Assembly (NCBI GenBank): GCA_937885235.1
Contig: CAKZZK010000236.1
Location: 1 to 22,839, forward strand
Direction of reading: 5' to 3'
DNA: 22,839 nt
Source of the DNA: an uncultured Treponema sp.
GTDB taxonomy: Bacteria > Spirochaetota > Spirochaetia > Treponematales > Treponemataceae
Part shown: positions 7,251-15,394 of the stretch, one piece after another
Numbering within the stretch: position 1 is the stretch's first letter
How the letters are laid out: every line of letters begins with the position of its first letter
Translations under genes and position numbers: made by a program
The notes under the pieces: model-generated
Seen by the model: only the letters and a program-made list of their open reading frames with translations
What the model was told of the DNA's origin: nothing
The model's database searches: none

Positions 7251-8546
7251 ATGAAATTTTTGAAGAATAGCAATGTTGAAATCGGTCTCAAGCTTGTGTT
7301 TATCGGCAGCGTGGTTGTGGTGCTGCTCATCGGTCTGTGGAGCATACGGTGGCAGCTGGACAAGCGGGAAAGTACTTACAACTATGCGCAGATGGATATC
7401 TTCCACTCGGCTGGCGACGAATTCTCTCTTGAAGGTCCCTACCTTGATATTCCCGTTCTGCATACGTGGTATACGGAGTTCACAAGCTATGATGGAAAGA
7501 CAAGGCGGGAAAAGCACGAGGAAACAACACTTGTCACCATCAAGGCAAACGAGGCGCGGATGCAGGCTGAACTTGCTTCGGAGATGAGGAGCATCGGCAT
7601 TTACTCCGCTCCCGTCTACACGGGGAATCTGGCACTGGAAGCGGGCTTCATTGTTGACTTGGAGGACAGCGAAGGGTATGAATACCAGCTGGACAAGGCG
7701 CAGCTTTACATCGTTTCTGGCAAGAAAAACCTCACTTCTCAGCCCCTGTTCACCGTTAACGGCACGGCATACACAGCAGACTTGCTTTCGGATTATGCAG
7801 CAAGCGATAACATCGGTAAGAACAGTACTGCTGTTGGCATTATCTGTCCCGTACAGCGCGGCTCGAATACGCTTTCTGCCGCCATATCTTTTCGAGGAGC
7901 AAACAAGTTTGCCGTCCTGCCTGCCGCACGCTCAAGCAGTCTGAGCATTTCCGCAGACTGGACGTCTCCTAACTTTACCGGTTTTGACTACCTGCCAGAC
8001 AGCCGTTCGCTTAGTGACACGGGCTTTACGGCTACTTGGAACATACCGTTTTCAGGCACATCCGCAGTCGGTTTCCGCTACGTACAGCCGGTTGACCTTT
8101 ATACGCAGCTTGAACGCGCATTCAAGTACGGCTTTCTGTTTATCATCGTGCCTTTTCTGGTGCTTTTCCTTTTTGAACTTTTCGCGCACGTTGTCCTGCA
8201 CCCCATGCACTATCTGCTTTGCGGTGCGGCATGCGTCATCTTCTTCTTGCTTTTGCTTTCTTTCTCGGAGCACTTACCCTTTCTTGCTTCCTACCTTATC
8301 GGCTCCTCGGCTGCGGCCCTGCTCGTCAGCTTCTATGTGGCATCGGTAACGGGCAGGGCAAGGCTCGGTGCAACGATGGCGGGTCTTTTCGCCTTGCTCT
8401 ATGCTTATCTATATTTCTCGCTGAAATCAGAAGACTACGCATTCCTTATCGGTTCCGTATTCATCTTCCTCGTGCTTGCCTCGGTGATGTTCCTGACACG
8501 CAAGGTAGATTGGAACGCACTCAGCCGTCGGGGTTCCGCCGCTTGA
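7251..8546 (+). CDS. creD: CreD family inner-membrane protein
   Basis: A 431-residue inner-membrane protein with the CreD layout. It has one N-terminal helix (about residues 12-30), a long extracytoplasmic domain beginning with LEGPYLDIPVLHTW (the family has GPyl-iPy), and a cluster of C-terminal helices. The C-terminal part follows the family closely: YGFLFIIVPFLVLFLFEL, HPMHYLLCGAA, LLLLSFSEHLPF, then EDYAFLIGSVFIF and MFLTRKVDW. CreD is the target gene of CreBC in gammaproteobacteria and is tied to envelope integrity and beta-lactam or colicin responses; its molecular action is unknown. Here it follows creBC after 86 bases with its own putative promoter and operator and a clear Shine-Dalgarno sequence (AAGGAG, 6 nt from the ATG). 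The usual length is about 450 residues, so this copy is complete. Confidence 0.92.
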   Translation: MKFLKNSNVEIGLKLVFIGSVVVVLLIGLWSIRWQLDKRESTYNYAQMDIFHSAGDEFSLEGPYLDIPVLHTWYTEFTSYDGKTRREKHEETTLVTIKANEARMQAELASEMRSIGIYSAPVYTGNLALEAGFIVDLEDSEGYEYQLDKAQLYIVSGKKNLTSQPLFTVNGTAYTADLLSDYAASDNIGKNSTAVGIICPVQRGSNTLSAAISFRGANKFAVLPAARSSSLSISADWTSPNFTGFDYLPDSRSLSDTGFTATWNIPFSGTSAVGFRYVQPVDLYTQLERAFKYGFLFIIVPFLVLFLFELFAHVVLHPMHYLLCGAACVIFFLLLLSFSEHLPFLASYLIGSSAAALLVSFYVASVTGRARLGATMAGLFALLYAYLYFSLKSEDYAFLIGSVFIFLVLASVMFLTRKVDWNALSRRGSAA

Positions 8547-8554
8547 CCGATAAA

Positions 8555-10144
8555 GGGAAGCTGTACAATATTGCTTCGGCAACGGGAACCATGTTATACT
8601 ACAGCTATGGGAACATATCTCAATCCGAATAACCAGAATTTTCTCAGGCAGGTGCAGACAGGCCGCTATGTGGACAAAACCATGCTCATTGACGAGACGA
8701 ACAGACGCATCGATGATCCGACCTTCGGTTTTATCTGCATCAGCCGCCCGCGCCGCTTTGGGAAATCGCTTGCGGAGGATATGCTTGCCGCCTACTATTC
8801 CAAGGGGGCGGATTCCCGTGAGCTTTTTGCGCCGTACAAGATTGCGAAGAGCGCCTCATTCGGGCAATACTTGAACAAGTTCAACGTGGTCAAGATGGAT
8901 TTGAACGCGATGTACGGAAAGTGGCAGGGCTTAAGTCTTGAAGAAAAAGCAAGGAACACATTTATAGGATATCTTTCTCAGAAGATATGTGCGGAATTTA
9001 AGGCGGGCTTTCCGGATGTCCGTTTTGCCGAAACCTCACTTGCAGATTACATTCAGCAGGTGTACGCGCAGAAGGGCGAGAGCTTCATCGTCATCATAGA
9101 TGAATACGATGTGCTTGTGCGCGAGCAGGTTCCCGAAGAGGAGTTCAAGGTCTATCTTGGCTTCCTCAATTCGCTGTTCAAGAATGCGGAGCTGAGGCCC
9201 GCGATTTCGCTTGCGTACCTGACGGGGATACTCCCCATTATGAAAGACAAAATTCAGTCTAAATTGAATACATTCTGTCTGTACACGATGCTCGACCCAA
9301 GTAAATTTACCGACTACGTGGGCTTCACGCAGGACGAAGTCAAGGCAATCTGCGAAAGATACGGACTGGACTATGAGCTGTGCAAGAGCTGGTATGACGG
9401 CTACCGGCTGAAAAACGTTGAGGTATATAATCCCGAGTCCGTAATTCGGGCTGCGGTGACCAATGAATTTCGCTCTTATTGGAGCGGGACATCCAGTTAC
9501 GAGGTGGTGGCAGAGAAAATCCGCATGAACTTTGCGGGGACGAAGGAAGCCGTTATCGCTATGCTTGGCGGTGAAAAAGTCGATGTCAATGTTGAAAAAT
9601 ACAACAACACGATGACGGAAATAAACAGCAGAGACGAGGTATTCACCTTCCTCATTCATCTGGGGTATCTCGCTTATGATGAAAAGGAAGAGCAGTGCTA
9701 CATTCCAAACCGTGAGATTATGAAGGAGTGGCAGAGCGCTATCGAGAATAATGAGGACTATGCCGAGACAGACAAAATAATCAAAGGCTCAAAGCAGCTC
9801 CTTCGGGACACCCTCGCGATGGACGAGGCTGCTGTGGCGCAGGCTTTGGACACGGCGCATATCCACGTATCAAGCAACCGAAACTACAATAACGAATACT
9901 CACTTCACGCGACAATCTACCTTGCGTATATCTATGCGATAAACCATTACACCATCGTGAAGGAGATGAGCGCGGGGAAGGGCTATGCGGACATCGTGTA
10001 CATTCCCTTCGACAAGACGAAATCAGCGCTCATCGTGGAGCTGAAACGCAATTCGTCAACGGAAAGCGCGCTGAACCAGATACGCGGGAAGCAGTATTTC
10101 GACTGCCTTGCGGGCTGGCACGGCGGCATCCTCTTCGTGGGCGT
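8555..10144. repeat. 1.59-kb direct repeat, copy 2
   Basis: The second copy of the unit at 3182-4771, same orientation and apparently identical, beginning 9 bases after the creD stop codon. It includes the promoter. Similarity continues with scattered mismatches to 10200 and then ends. Confidence 0.95.
8571..8600 (+). promoter_or_regulatory. Promoter of AAA/nuclease gene, copy 2
   Basis: The same elements as in copy 1: TTGCTT (8571-8576), an 18-nt spacer, TATACT (8595-8600), then 6 nt to the ATG at 8607. In this copy no divergent gene shares the region. Confidence 0.6.
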
Positions 10145-10226
10145 GAACTACGACGCGGAGACAAAGAAGCACGAGTGCAAAATCGAACGGTTTGTGAAGA
10201 TTAGCAATCAAAATAGGTGCGTGTAG
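8607..10226 (+). CDS. AAA-ATPase-like / PD-(D/E)XK nuclease protein, copy 2 (C-terminal extension)
   Basis: A 539-residue near-duplicate of the protein at 3234-4829, with the same Walker A (RPRRFGKS, Lys53), Walker B (Asp165-Glu166) and nuclease residues (Asp462, Glu478, Lys480). The first 531 residues are identical at protein level; the four base differences near the 3' end are silent. After FVK the stop of copy 1 is replaced by an unrelated sequence encoding ISNQNRCV before a TAG. This puts the last 19 bases inside the 3' end of the convergent outer-membrane protein gene. The start follows the promoter by 6 nt as in copy 1. The two genes probably have the same biochemical activity, which is not known. 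A fusion or assembly artefact at the 3' end cannot be excluded from sequence alone. Confidence 0.85.
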   Translation: MGTYLNPNNQNFLRQVQTGRYVDKTMLIDETNRRIDDPTFGFICISRPRRFGKSLAEDMLAAYYSKGADSRELFAPYKIAKSASFGQYLNKFNVVKMDLNAMYGKWQGLSLEEKARNTFIGYLSQKICAEFKAGFPDVRFAETSLADYIQQVYAQKGESFIVIIDEYDVLVREQVPEEEFKVYLGFLNSLFKNAELRPAISLAYLTGILPIMKDKIQSKLNTFCLYTMLDPSKFTDYVGFTQDEVKAICERYGLDYELCKSWYDGYRLKNVEVYNPESVIRAAVTNEFRSYWSGTSSYEVVAEKIRMNFAGTKEAVIAMLGGEKVDVNVEKYNNTMTEINSRDEVFTFLIHLGYLAYDEKEEQCYIPNREIMKEWQSAIENNEDYAETDKIIKGSKQLLRDTLAMDEAAVAQALDTAHIHVSSNRNYNNEYSLHATIYLAYIYAINHYTIVKEMSAGKGYADIVYIPFDKTKSALIVELKRNSSTESALNQIRGKQYFDCLAGWHGGILFVGVNYDAETKKHECKIERFVKISNQNRCV

Positions 10227-11146
10227 GTGAGCATAATGACGTCCAGCCCCCACTTTCGTCCGTCGGGTTTTGAAAGCGGGCGGAGGTCATCATCGTCGCA
10301 GTCAAGATTGCGCTTGCCGGAGACGGGTACCAAAAGCATAAAGATATCCTTATAGCCAATGCTCGCCATGGCAGTGGCAGTCACCGAGATGTCAACAAAA
10401 TCGCCATCGTAATCCTTGTAGCGCGCGGCAAAGGGAGCGTCGGAATAATAGCCGGAAAGGGAAGCGCTCAGCCCCGCGCTTTTGAGGAATTTGAAGGGGA
10501 ACTGGTAGGAAAAGCCCGCCGTCGCGCGGTAGGTCCAGCCGTTTACCTGCTCGCCCATGCCCATATTCATCCACATTTCCCCGTCATCCACGCCTGTCAT
10601 CGCGCTGTACTGCGTGCGGTAGCTCACATTGAGCAGGACGTGGTGCTTGCCGTCGCTCAGCTCGCTTCCTATGTCATAGCTGATTGCGCACTGCGCCCAG
10701 AGGTCGTATACCCAGTGCGTGAGCGGGGAGAAATACTCATAGCGTTTTTTTGCATAATCATAGCTGCCGATGAGGTCCAGATCGAGCGGTCCGATGTGCA
10801 GTCCCCAGCTGGTGGAAACATCGCCGCCCGCGCTTAATGTGGCAAAGTTAAAGAGCTTTGCGGAAAAGCTCGCTCCCATCTGCATTTCAACGGGGGCGAT
10901 TCTTCCCTCCGCGTTGAGGGTCAGCTCAGGCGTTTTTTGAAAGTCAGTAAAGCGGTGGGAAAAACGTGCCTGCAGCATAGGCGAAACAAACGGCGTCTTG
11001 CTTTCAGGGATAAAGCCGCCGACGAGCGATACCATGGGGATGACCATAGTGGCGGGGGGCGTGTACGAGCGGGCTTGCTCGGTATCTTCAGCGATGGCTG
11101 CTGTGGCAAGGGAGGCAAGCAGGAGGAGAAGTGCAATGTGCTTCAT
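10208..11146 (-). CDS. Putative outer-membrane beta-barrel protein
   Basis: A 312-residue secreted protein. MKHIALLLLLASLATAAIA is a clear signal peptide, with probable cleavage after AIA. The mature part alternates polar and hydrophobic residues with many aromatics (for example YEYFSPLTHWVYDLW and SYDIGSELSDGKHHVLLNVSYRTQY). It ends with TYTHLF, a C-terminal Phe preceded by alternating residues, which is the usual signal for barrel assembly. A cluster of Asp residues (CDDDDLRP) lies near the C-terminus. I do not recognise a named family. The start at 11146 is chosen because the signal peptide begins there; the in-frame extension of 11 codons upstream would cross the -10 box. The 3' end overlaps the convergent AAA/nuclease copy 2 by 19 bases. 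The gene stands alone and is divergent from polA. Confidence 0.7.
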   Translation of the reverse strand: MKHIALLLLLASLATAAIAEDTEQARSYTPPATMVIPMVSLVGGFIPESKTPFVSPMLQARFSHRFTDFQKTPELTLNAEGRIAPVEMQMGASFSAKLFNFATLSAGGDVSTSWGLHIGPLDLDLIGSYDYAKKRYEYFSPLTHWVYDLWAQCAISYDIGSELSDGKHHVLLNVSYRTQYSAMTGVDDGEMWMNMGMGEQVNGWTYRATAGFSYQFPFKFLKSAGLSASLSGYYSDAPFAARYKDYDGDFVDISVTATAMASIGYKDIFMLLVPVSGKRNLDCDDDDLRPLSKPDGRKWGLDVIMLTYTHLF

Positions 11147-11155
11147 AATACTTCT

Positions 11156-11161
11156 ATTATA
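11156..11161 (-). promoter_or_regulatory. -10 box of the outer-membrane protein gene
   Basis: A perfect TATAAT on the minus strand ends 9 nt before the ATG at 11146. I find no convincing -35 at 16-18 nt. The expected leader is only two or three bases. Confidence 0.45.
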
Positions 11162-11193
11162 TACGTAAATGTTTTCCAAGTGTTGCAGAAATG

Positions 11194-11223
11194 TTGCGAA
11201 ACTATTAAAAAATATGCTACACT
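11194..11223 (+). promoter_or_regulatory. Promoter of polA
   Basis: TTGCGA (11194-11199), an 18-nt spacer, then TACACT (11218-11223) preceded by TGC (extended -10). The ATG at 11230 follows after 6 nt, so polA would be read from a leaderless mRNA. There is no Shine-Dalgarno sequence before the ATG. Confidence 0.5.
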
Positions 11224-11229
11224 CGCAGT

Positions 11230-13977
11230 ATGGACAACACCGTTTATATTCTGGATTCTTACGGACTCATCTACCGCGCTTACTATGCGCTTTTCAGCCA
11301 CCCGCTGACCAATAAAAATCAGGAAAACATCAGCGCGATTGTCATCTTCTTTCGGAACTTGAAGTCGCTGCTCAGCAAATACCAGCCCCGCTACCTTGCG
11401 GCTGCCTTTGATTCCCGCACGCCCACCTTCCGCCACGAGCTGTACAAGGAATACAAGGCTACCCGCCAGAAAACGCCAGAAGACCTGCATGCGCAGGTGC
11501 CGTGGATTGAAGAAATCCTCGAAGCCCTCGGCGTGCCGGTGCTCCGCATGGATGGCTTTGAGGCTGACGACATCATCGCCACCGTTGCCGCTAAGTGTGC
11601 CGCAGAAAAGCGCGGCTGCCGCATTTTGAGCGGCGACAAAGACCTGCTCCAGCTTGTTACGGACAGCTGTATGGAAATGCAGCCGGACAAGACAAATGGC
11701 GGCTGGGAGACCGACGGCATTGACGAGGTGATAAAGAAGTGGGGCGTAAAGCCTGAGCAAATCCTCGACTACCTCTCCCTCGTGGGCGACACTGCGGACA
11801 ATGTTCCCGGCGTCAAGGGGGTGGGGGAAAAGACCGCCATCAAGCTGCTCTCTGACTACGGCACTCTGGACAACATCTATGCCCACAAGGAGGAAATCTC
11901 CGGGGCCATAGGCAACAAAATCAGGGCGGGGGAAGACAGCGCGTATTTTTCCAAGATGCTCATAGAGCTGAAAAGCGATGTGCCCATAGCCATAGACTTT
12001 GAAAGCTTTTCCACGGAGCATTTGAATTACGCCGCCGCGGGCAAGCTGCTTGCCGAACGCGGTGCTGCCGCCGTTGCAAAAAGCTACCTTGCCGTGGCTC
12101 CCGATGCGGAAGAGCAGGTGCTGGAAAAGACGCGGAGCATTGTCCAAAACAAGGGCAATTACCATCCCTGCCAGGAAGAGGCGGAACTGCGGGGCTTTAT
12201 AGACGCGGTGCTGCAAAGCGAGAGCAGGGCTGTCGCCTTTGACACGGAGACGGACAGCCTCGACACGCGGAGCGCCAATCTCGTGGGCTTCAGCCTCTGC
12301 AACAAGGCGGGGGAAGGCATCTATGTGCCAGTCATCCTGCCGGGCGGCATATTTGCCCCGCCGACCATCGCAAAGGAAAGCTGCCTTGCCGAGCTTTCCC
12401 GCCTCTTTGATGACAGCGGCGTAACGCTCATCATGCACAACGGCAAGTTTGACCTGGAAGTGCTCAACGCGAACGGCTATGACGGCATTCCCGCCTGCCG
12501 CATTGTCGATACGATGATAGCCGCATGGCTCCTTGAACCCGACGCAAACGGAAAGTCCCCCTACAGCCTTGAATACCTCGGCGAGACGAAGCTGGGGCTT
12601 AAGGGCATCACCTTTACCGAGCTCGTGAAAAAGGGACAGAGCTTTGCGGATGTTCCTCTGGAGCAGGCATATCCCTACGGCGCGGAGGACGCGGACTTTA
12701 CCTGGCAGCTGTGGCAGCAGTTCAGCCCAAAGCTGGAAGAGGAGGGGCTTTCGGCTCTCTTCTATAATATGGAGATGAAGGTGCTCCCCATTCTGGTGCG
12801 CATGGAGGAGCGGGGAATCCATCTGGACAAGCAGTCCCTTGCGGACTACGGTGCGGAGCTTTCGCAGGGCATAAAGGACAAGGAGCAGGAAATATACCGC
12901 GAGGTGGGCCATGAGTTCAACATTGCCTCCACCCTGCAGCTGCAAAAGGTGCTCTTTGAGGAGCGGGGCCTTGTGCCGGGCAAGCGGACAAAGCGCGGCT
13001 ACAGCACGGACACGGAAGTGCTTGAAGAGCTTTCCGAGCGCACGACGGACCCCGTGCCGCGGGCGATACTTGACTACCGCGCGTCTACCAAGCTTCTAAG
13101 CACCTACGTGGAAACGCTGCCCCAGCTTGCGGACTCTGCGGGCAGGGTGCATACCTCCTTCCTGCAGACGGGCACGGCAACGGGGCGGCTTTCTTCCCAT
13201 GACCCCAACCTGCAGAACATCCCGATACGCGATGAAGCCGGTCGGCGCATCCGTTCCGCGTTCACTGCCGAAAAGGGCACTGTGCTCATTTCTGCCGACT
13301 ACGCGCAGATTGAACTGGTCATCCTTGCCCACCTGAGCAAGGACAAGATGCTCTGCCAGGCGTTCATAGACGGGGTGGACGTGCACCGCTCCACCGCAGC
13401 GCTCATCTACGCCGTCGCGCCGGATATGGTGACGCCTGAGATGCGCCGTTTTGCCAAGACGGTGAACTTCGGCGTTATGTACGGCATGAGCGCCTTCCGC
13501 CTTTCCAACGAACTGGGCATTTCCCGCACAGAGGCAAAGCGCTTCATAGACCAGTACTTTACCACCTATGCCGATGTAAAGAAATTCATCAATGAGGCTA
13601 TAGAGAGCGCGAGAAAGACGGGCTTTTCCCAGACGCTCATGGGCAGGAAGCGGCAGATTTTTGCCATCAACAGCAAGAACCAGAACGAAAAGCAGGCGGC
13701 TGAGCGGGTAGCCGTCAACACGCCCATTCAGGGCAGCGCGGCGGATGTGGTGAAGAAGGCAATGATTGATGTGCAGAATGCCCTTGATGCCGCAAAGTCT
13801 CCTGCCCGTATGCTGCTCCAAGTGCACGATGAGCTGATTTTTGAATGCCCTGACGATGAAGCTGTCATAAACGGGACGATTGCGCTCATCAGGGACAAGA
13901 TGGAGCACGCCGTCTCCCTCAGCGTGCCGCTCAGGGTCAGCGTTGAGTGCGGCAAGAACTGGGGGGAATTCCACTGA
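11230..13977 (+). CDS. polA: DNA polymerase I
   Basis: A 915-residue, three-domain DNA polymerase I for Okazaki fragment maturation and repair. The N-terminal 5' nuclease domain (about 1-300) has GFEADDIIAT, SGDKDLLQL and the helix-hairpin-helix GDTADNVPGVKGVGEKTA. The 3'-5' exonuclease appears active: Asp338 and Glu340 (FDTETD), HNGKFD and YGAEDAD. In the polymerase domain, motif A is DYAQIELVILAH (Asp690, Glu695), motif B runs from Arg739 to Tyr751 (RRFAKTVNFGVMYG, with Lys743 and Phe747), and motif C is QVHDEL (Asp867). Numbering is a constant 15 lower than the E. coli enzyme. At the position of E. coli Arg712 this protein has Val697, and Ser707 is Ala692. The last base of the stop codon (TGA) is the first of the coaE start (TGATG), so the two are coupled. 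Confidence 0.97.
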   Translation: MDNTVYILDSYGLIYRAYYALFSHPLTNKNQENISAIVIFFRNLKSLLSKYQPRYLAAAFDSRTPTFRHELYKEYKATRQKTPEDLHAQVPWIEEILEALGVPVLRMDGFEADDIIATVAAKCAAEKRGCRILSGDKDLLQLVTDSCMEMQPDKTNGGWETDGIDEVIKKWGVKPEQILDYLSLVGDTADNVPGVKGVGEKTAIKLLSDYGTLDNIYAHKEEISGAIGNKIRAGEDSAYFSKMLIELKSDVPIAIDFESFSTEHLNYAAAGKLLAERGAAAVAKSYLAVAPDAEEQVLEKTRSIVQNKGNYHPCQEEAELRGFIDAVLQSESRAVAFDTETDSLDTRSANLVGFSLCNKAGEGIYVPVILPGGIFAPPTIAKESCLAELSRLFDDSGVTLIMHNGKFDLEVLNANGYDGIPACRIVDTMIAAWLLEPDANGKSPYSLEYLGETKLGLKGITFTELVKKGQSFADVPLEQAYPYGAEDADFTWQLWQQFSPKLEEEGLSALFYNMEMKVLPILVRMEERGIHLDKQSLADYGAELSQGIKDKEQEIYREVGHEFNIASTLQLQKVLFEERGLVPGKRTKRGYSTDTEVLEELSERTTDPVPRAILDYRASTKLLSTYVETLPQLADSAGRVHTSFLQTGTATGRLSSHDPNLQNIPIRDEAGRRIRSAFTAEKGTVLISADYAQIELVILAHLSKDKMLCQAFIDGVDVHRSTAALIYAVAPDMVTPEMRRFAKTVNFGVMYGMSAFRLSNELGISRTEAKRFIDQYFTTYADVKKFINEAIESARKTGFSQTLMGRKRQIFAINSKNQNEKQAAERVAVNTPIQGSAADVVKKAMIDVQNALDAAKSPARMLLQVHDELIFECPDDEAVINGTIALIRDKMEHAVSLSVPLRVSVECGKNWGEFH

Positions 13978-14585
13978 TGTGGCTCTGCGTAACAGGTCCG
14001 ATGGCTGCGGGCAAGAACTTTGCGAGCGCCATTCTGGAGCAGCGGGGCTTTGCCGTTGTGGATGCCGACATCCTTGCCCACGGCGTGGTGGAAGACTGCA
14101 AGGCACAGATTGTGGAAGCCTTCGGGGCTCTTGCGCGGGAGCGGCATCTGGAGCTGCTGAACGGGGACGGCACGGTGAACAGGCAGGCGCTAGGAAAGCT
14201 TGTCTTTGCCGACAGCGAGCTGCTTGCCCGACAGGAAGCCATTGTGTACCCGCGCATAAACAGCCTGCTCGATGCCTTTCTTTCTGAGCACGAGGGGCAG
14301 GATGCCGCCATCAACGCCACGGTGCTTTACAAGGTGCCTGCCATCACCAGGATGGATGCCGTCCTCTACATAGATGCGACATCTTCCGTCCGCTTTGCCC
14401 GCGTGCGGAAGCGGAACGGCATGGCAGAGGAGCAGATAAGGGCGCGCTTCAGGAGTCAGCGCCATCTTTTTAGTAAATACAAATCCGCAAACGCCGATAT
14501 TAAGAAAGTATGGAATATCGGTACGCGGGAAGGGCTGGAAAGGAAAATAGATCGTTTTCTGCTTGAGTATCGAGCGAGGGGATAA
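13977..14585 (+). CDS. coaE: Dephospho-CoA kinase
   Basis: A 202-residue kinase that phosphorylates the 3'-hydroxyl of dephospho-CoA in the last step of CoA synthesis. The P-loop TGPMAAGKN (Gly7-Asn14) keeps Lys13 but has Asn in place of the usual Ser/Thr. The conserved acidic motif VVDADILAHGVV follows, then LGKLVFAD and YPRI in the expected order (family: LgklVF-d and hP-I), and a C-terminal R-x-x-Q region (RARFRSQRHLFSKYKSAN). The ATG overlaps the polA stop codon by one base, and a run of G (13961-13966) provides the ribosome binding site. Polarity and spacing put it in one unit with polA and the two genes after it. Length is normal for the family. Confidence 0.88.
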   Translation: MWLCVTGPMAAGKNFASAILEQRGFAVVDADILAHGVVEDCKAQIVEAFGALARERHLELLNGDGTVNRQALGKLVFADSELLARQEAIVYPRINSLLDAFLSEHEGQDAAINATVLYKVPAITRMDAVLYIDATSSVRFARVRKRNGMAEEQIRARFRSQRHLFSKYKSANADIKKVWNIGTREGLERKIDRFLLEYRARG

Positions 14586-14587
14586 AT

Positions 14588-15388
14588 ATGGAACAGAAAA
14601 AAACATTGTTGATCGCGCTGTCTGCGGGCGTCTTTTTGCTTGTCGTGTTTGGAACGGCGGCATTGAAGTATTCGGGAGGGGCAAAGAATAACGTCTCTGC
14701 CATAGCCCTCAAGGACAGCAATGACATTCTCTTTGCCACTGATACCATTGAAAAGAAGCCTGCCGCAGGCAGTGCGGGGCTTGTCATAGAGCCCGTTTCA
14801 GAATCTGGGGATGCTGTTGCCTTTGATTCCGGCACTTATACGCCGGGTTCCGGCTCCGCTTCCGTCACTACGATTGATATGCTCAAAAATCAGGGCGGGA
14901 CAGCTGATTCTGGCACGCTTGTTGCGTCCGCAAGTCCCGCGAGTTCCCCCGTCAGCGCACAGAATGCGGCTGCCGAAAAGGTTGTGAAAGAAACGCAGAA
15001 CGTCAAGAAAATAGAAGAAAAACCGAAGAGCTCCGCTAACACTGGCAACAGCAGCACGGCAAAGGCGAGCGCTTCTGCTTCTGCCAACACTGGCACGACG
15101 GTGAAAAAGAGCTCCACCCCTTTGAGCAGTCCTACCGCCCACTACTGGGTGCAGGTAGCTTCGTTTGCTTCCAAAAACAATGCGGAAGATGCCCGTGCCG
15201 AGCTTGAACGGAACAATCTGCCCTGTGAGGTCTTTACCTCCACGATAAACGGCCAGCTCTTTTACCGTGTGCGCGTGGGCGGCTATGCGACAAAGAGCGA
15301 TGCCGAAAACGTAAGGAAGCAGATAAACACCATTCCCATGTTCAAGGCGAGCAACTGCTTTGTGACTGACGTGGCTGCGAAAAAGTAA
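14588..15388 (+). CDS. SPOR-domain cell-envelope protein
   Basis: A 266-residue protein with a single N-terminal membrane helix (about residues 7-26, after MEQKKT) and a long linker rich in Ser, Ala, Thr and Lys (about 60-180). It ends in a C-terminal SPOR domain (about 186-262): HYWVQVASFASKNNAEDARAEL, then YRVRVGGYATKSDAENVRKQI. SPOR domains bind denuded glycan strands at division septa, so the protein probably acts in the periplasm on peptidoglycan during division or elongation. The start follows the coaE stop by two bases and has a good GAGGGGA ribosome binding site. The linker is of low complexity and likely unstructured. No other division gene is adjacent. Confidence 0.88.
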   Translation: MEQKKTLLIALSAGVFLLVVFGTAALKYSGGAKNNVSAIALKDSNDILFATDTIEKKPAAGSAGLVIEPVSESGDAVAFDSGTYTPGSGSASVTTIDMLKNQGGTADSGTLVASASPASSPVSAQNAAAEKVVKETQNVKKIEEKPKSSANTGNSSTAKASASASANTGTTVKKSSTPLSSPTAHYWVQVASFASKNNAEDARAELERNNLPCEVFTSTINGQLFYRVRVGGYATKSDAENVRKQINTIPMFKASNCFVTDVAAKK

Positions 15389-15394
15389 GCTTTC

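Noticed and set aside
9036..9659. Minus-strand ORF of 207 codons, repeated identically at 3663-4286
   Set aside because: It occurs twice only because it lies opposite the duplicated AAA/nuclease gene; it has no motif or start signal of its own.
3182..10144. The paired 1.59-kb repeats as insertion sequences
   Set aside because: The encoded protein is an AAA/PD-(D/E)XK protein, not a transposase. I see no terminal inverted repeats at the unit ends and no target-site duplication.
11143..12945. Minus-strand ORF of 600 codons opposite polA
   Set aside because: The plus strand encodes unmistakable DNA polymerase I over the whole stretch; the antisense frame is open because of GC-rich codon structure and has no recognisable motifs.
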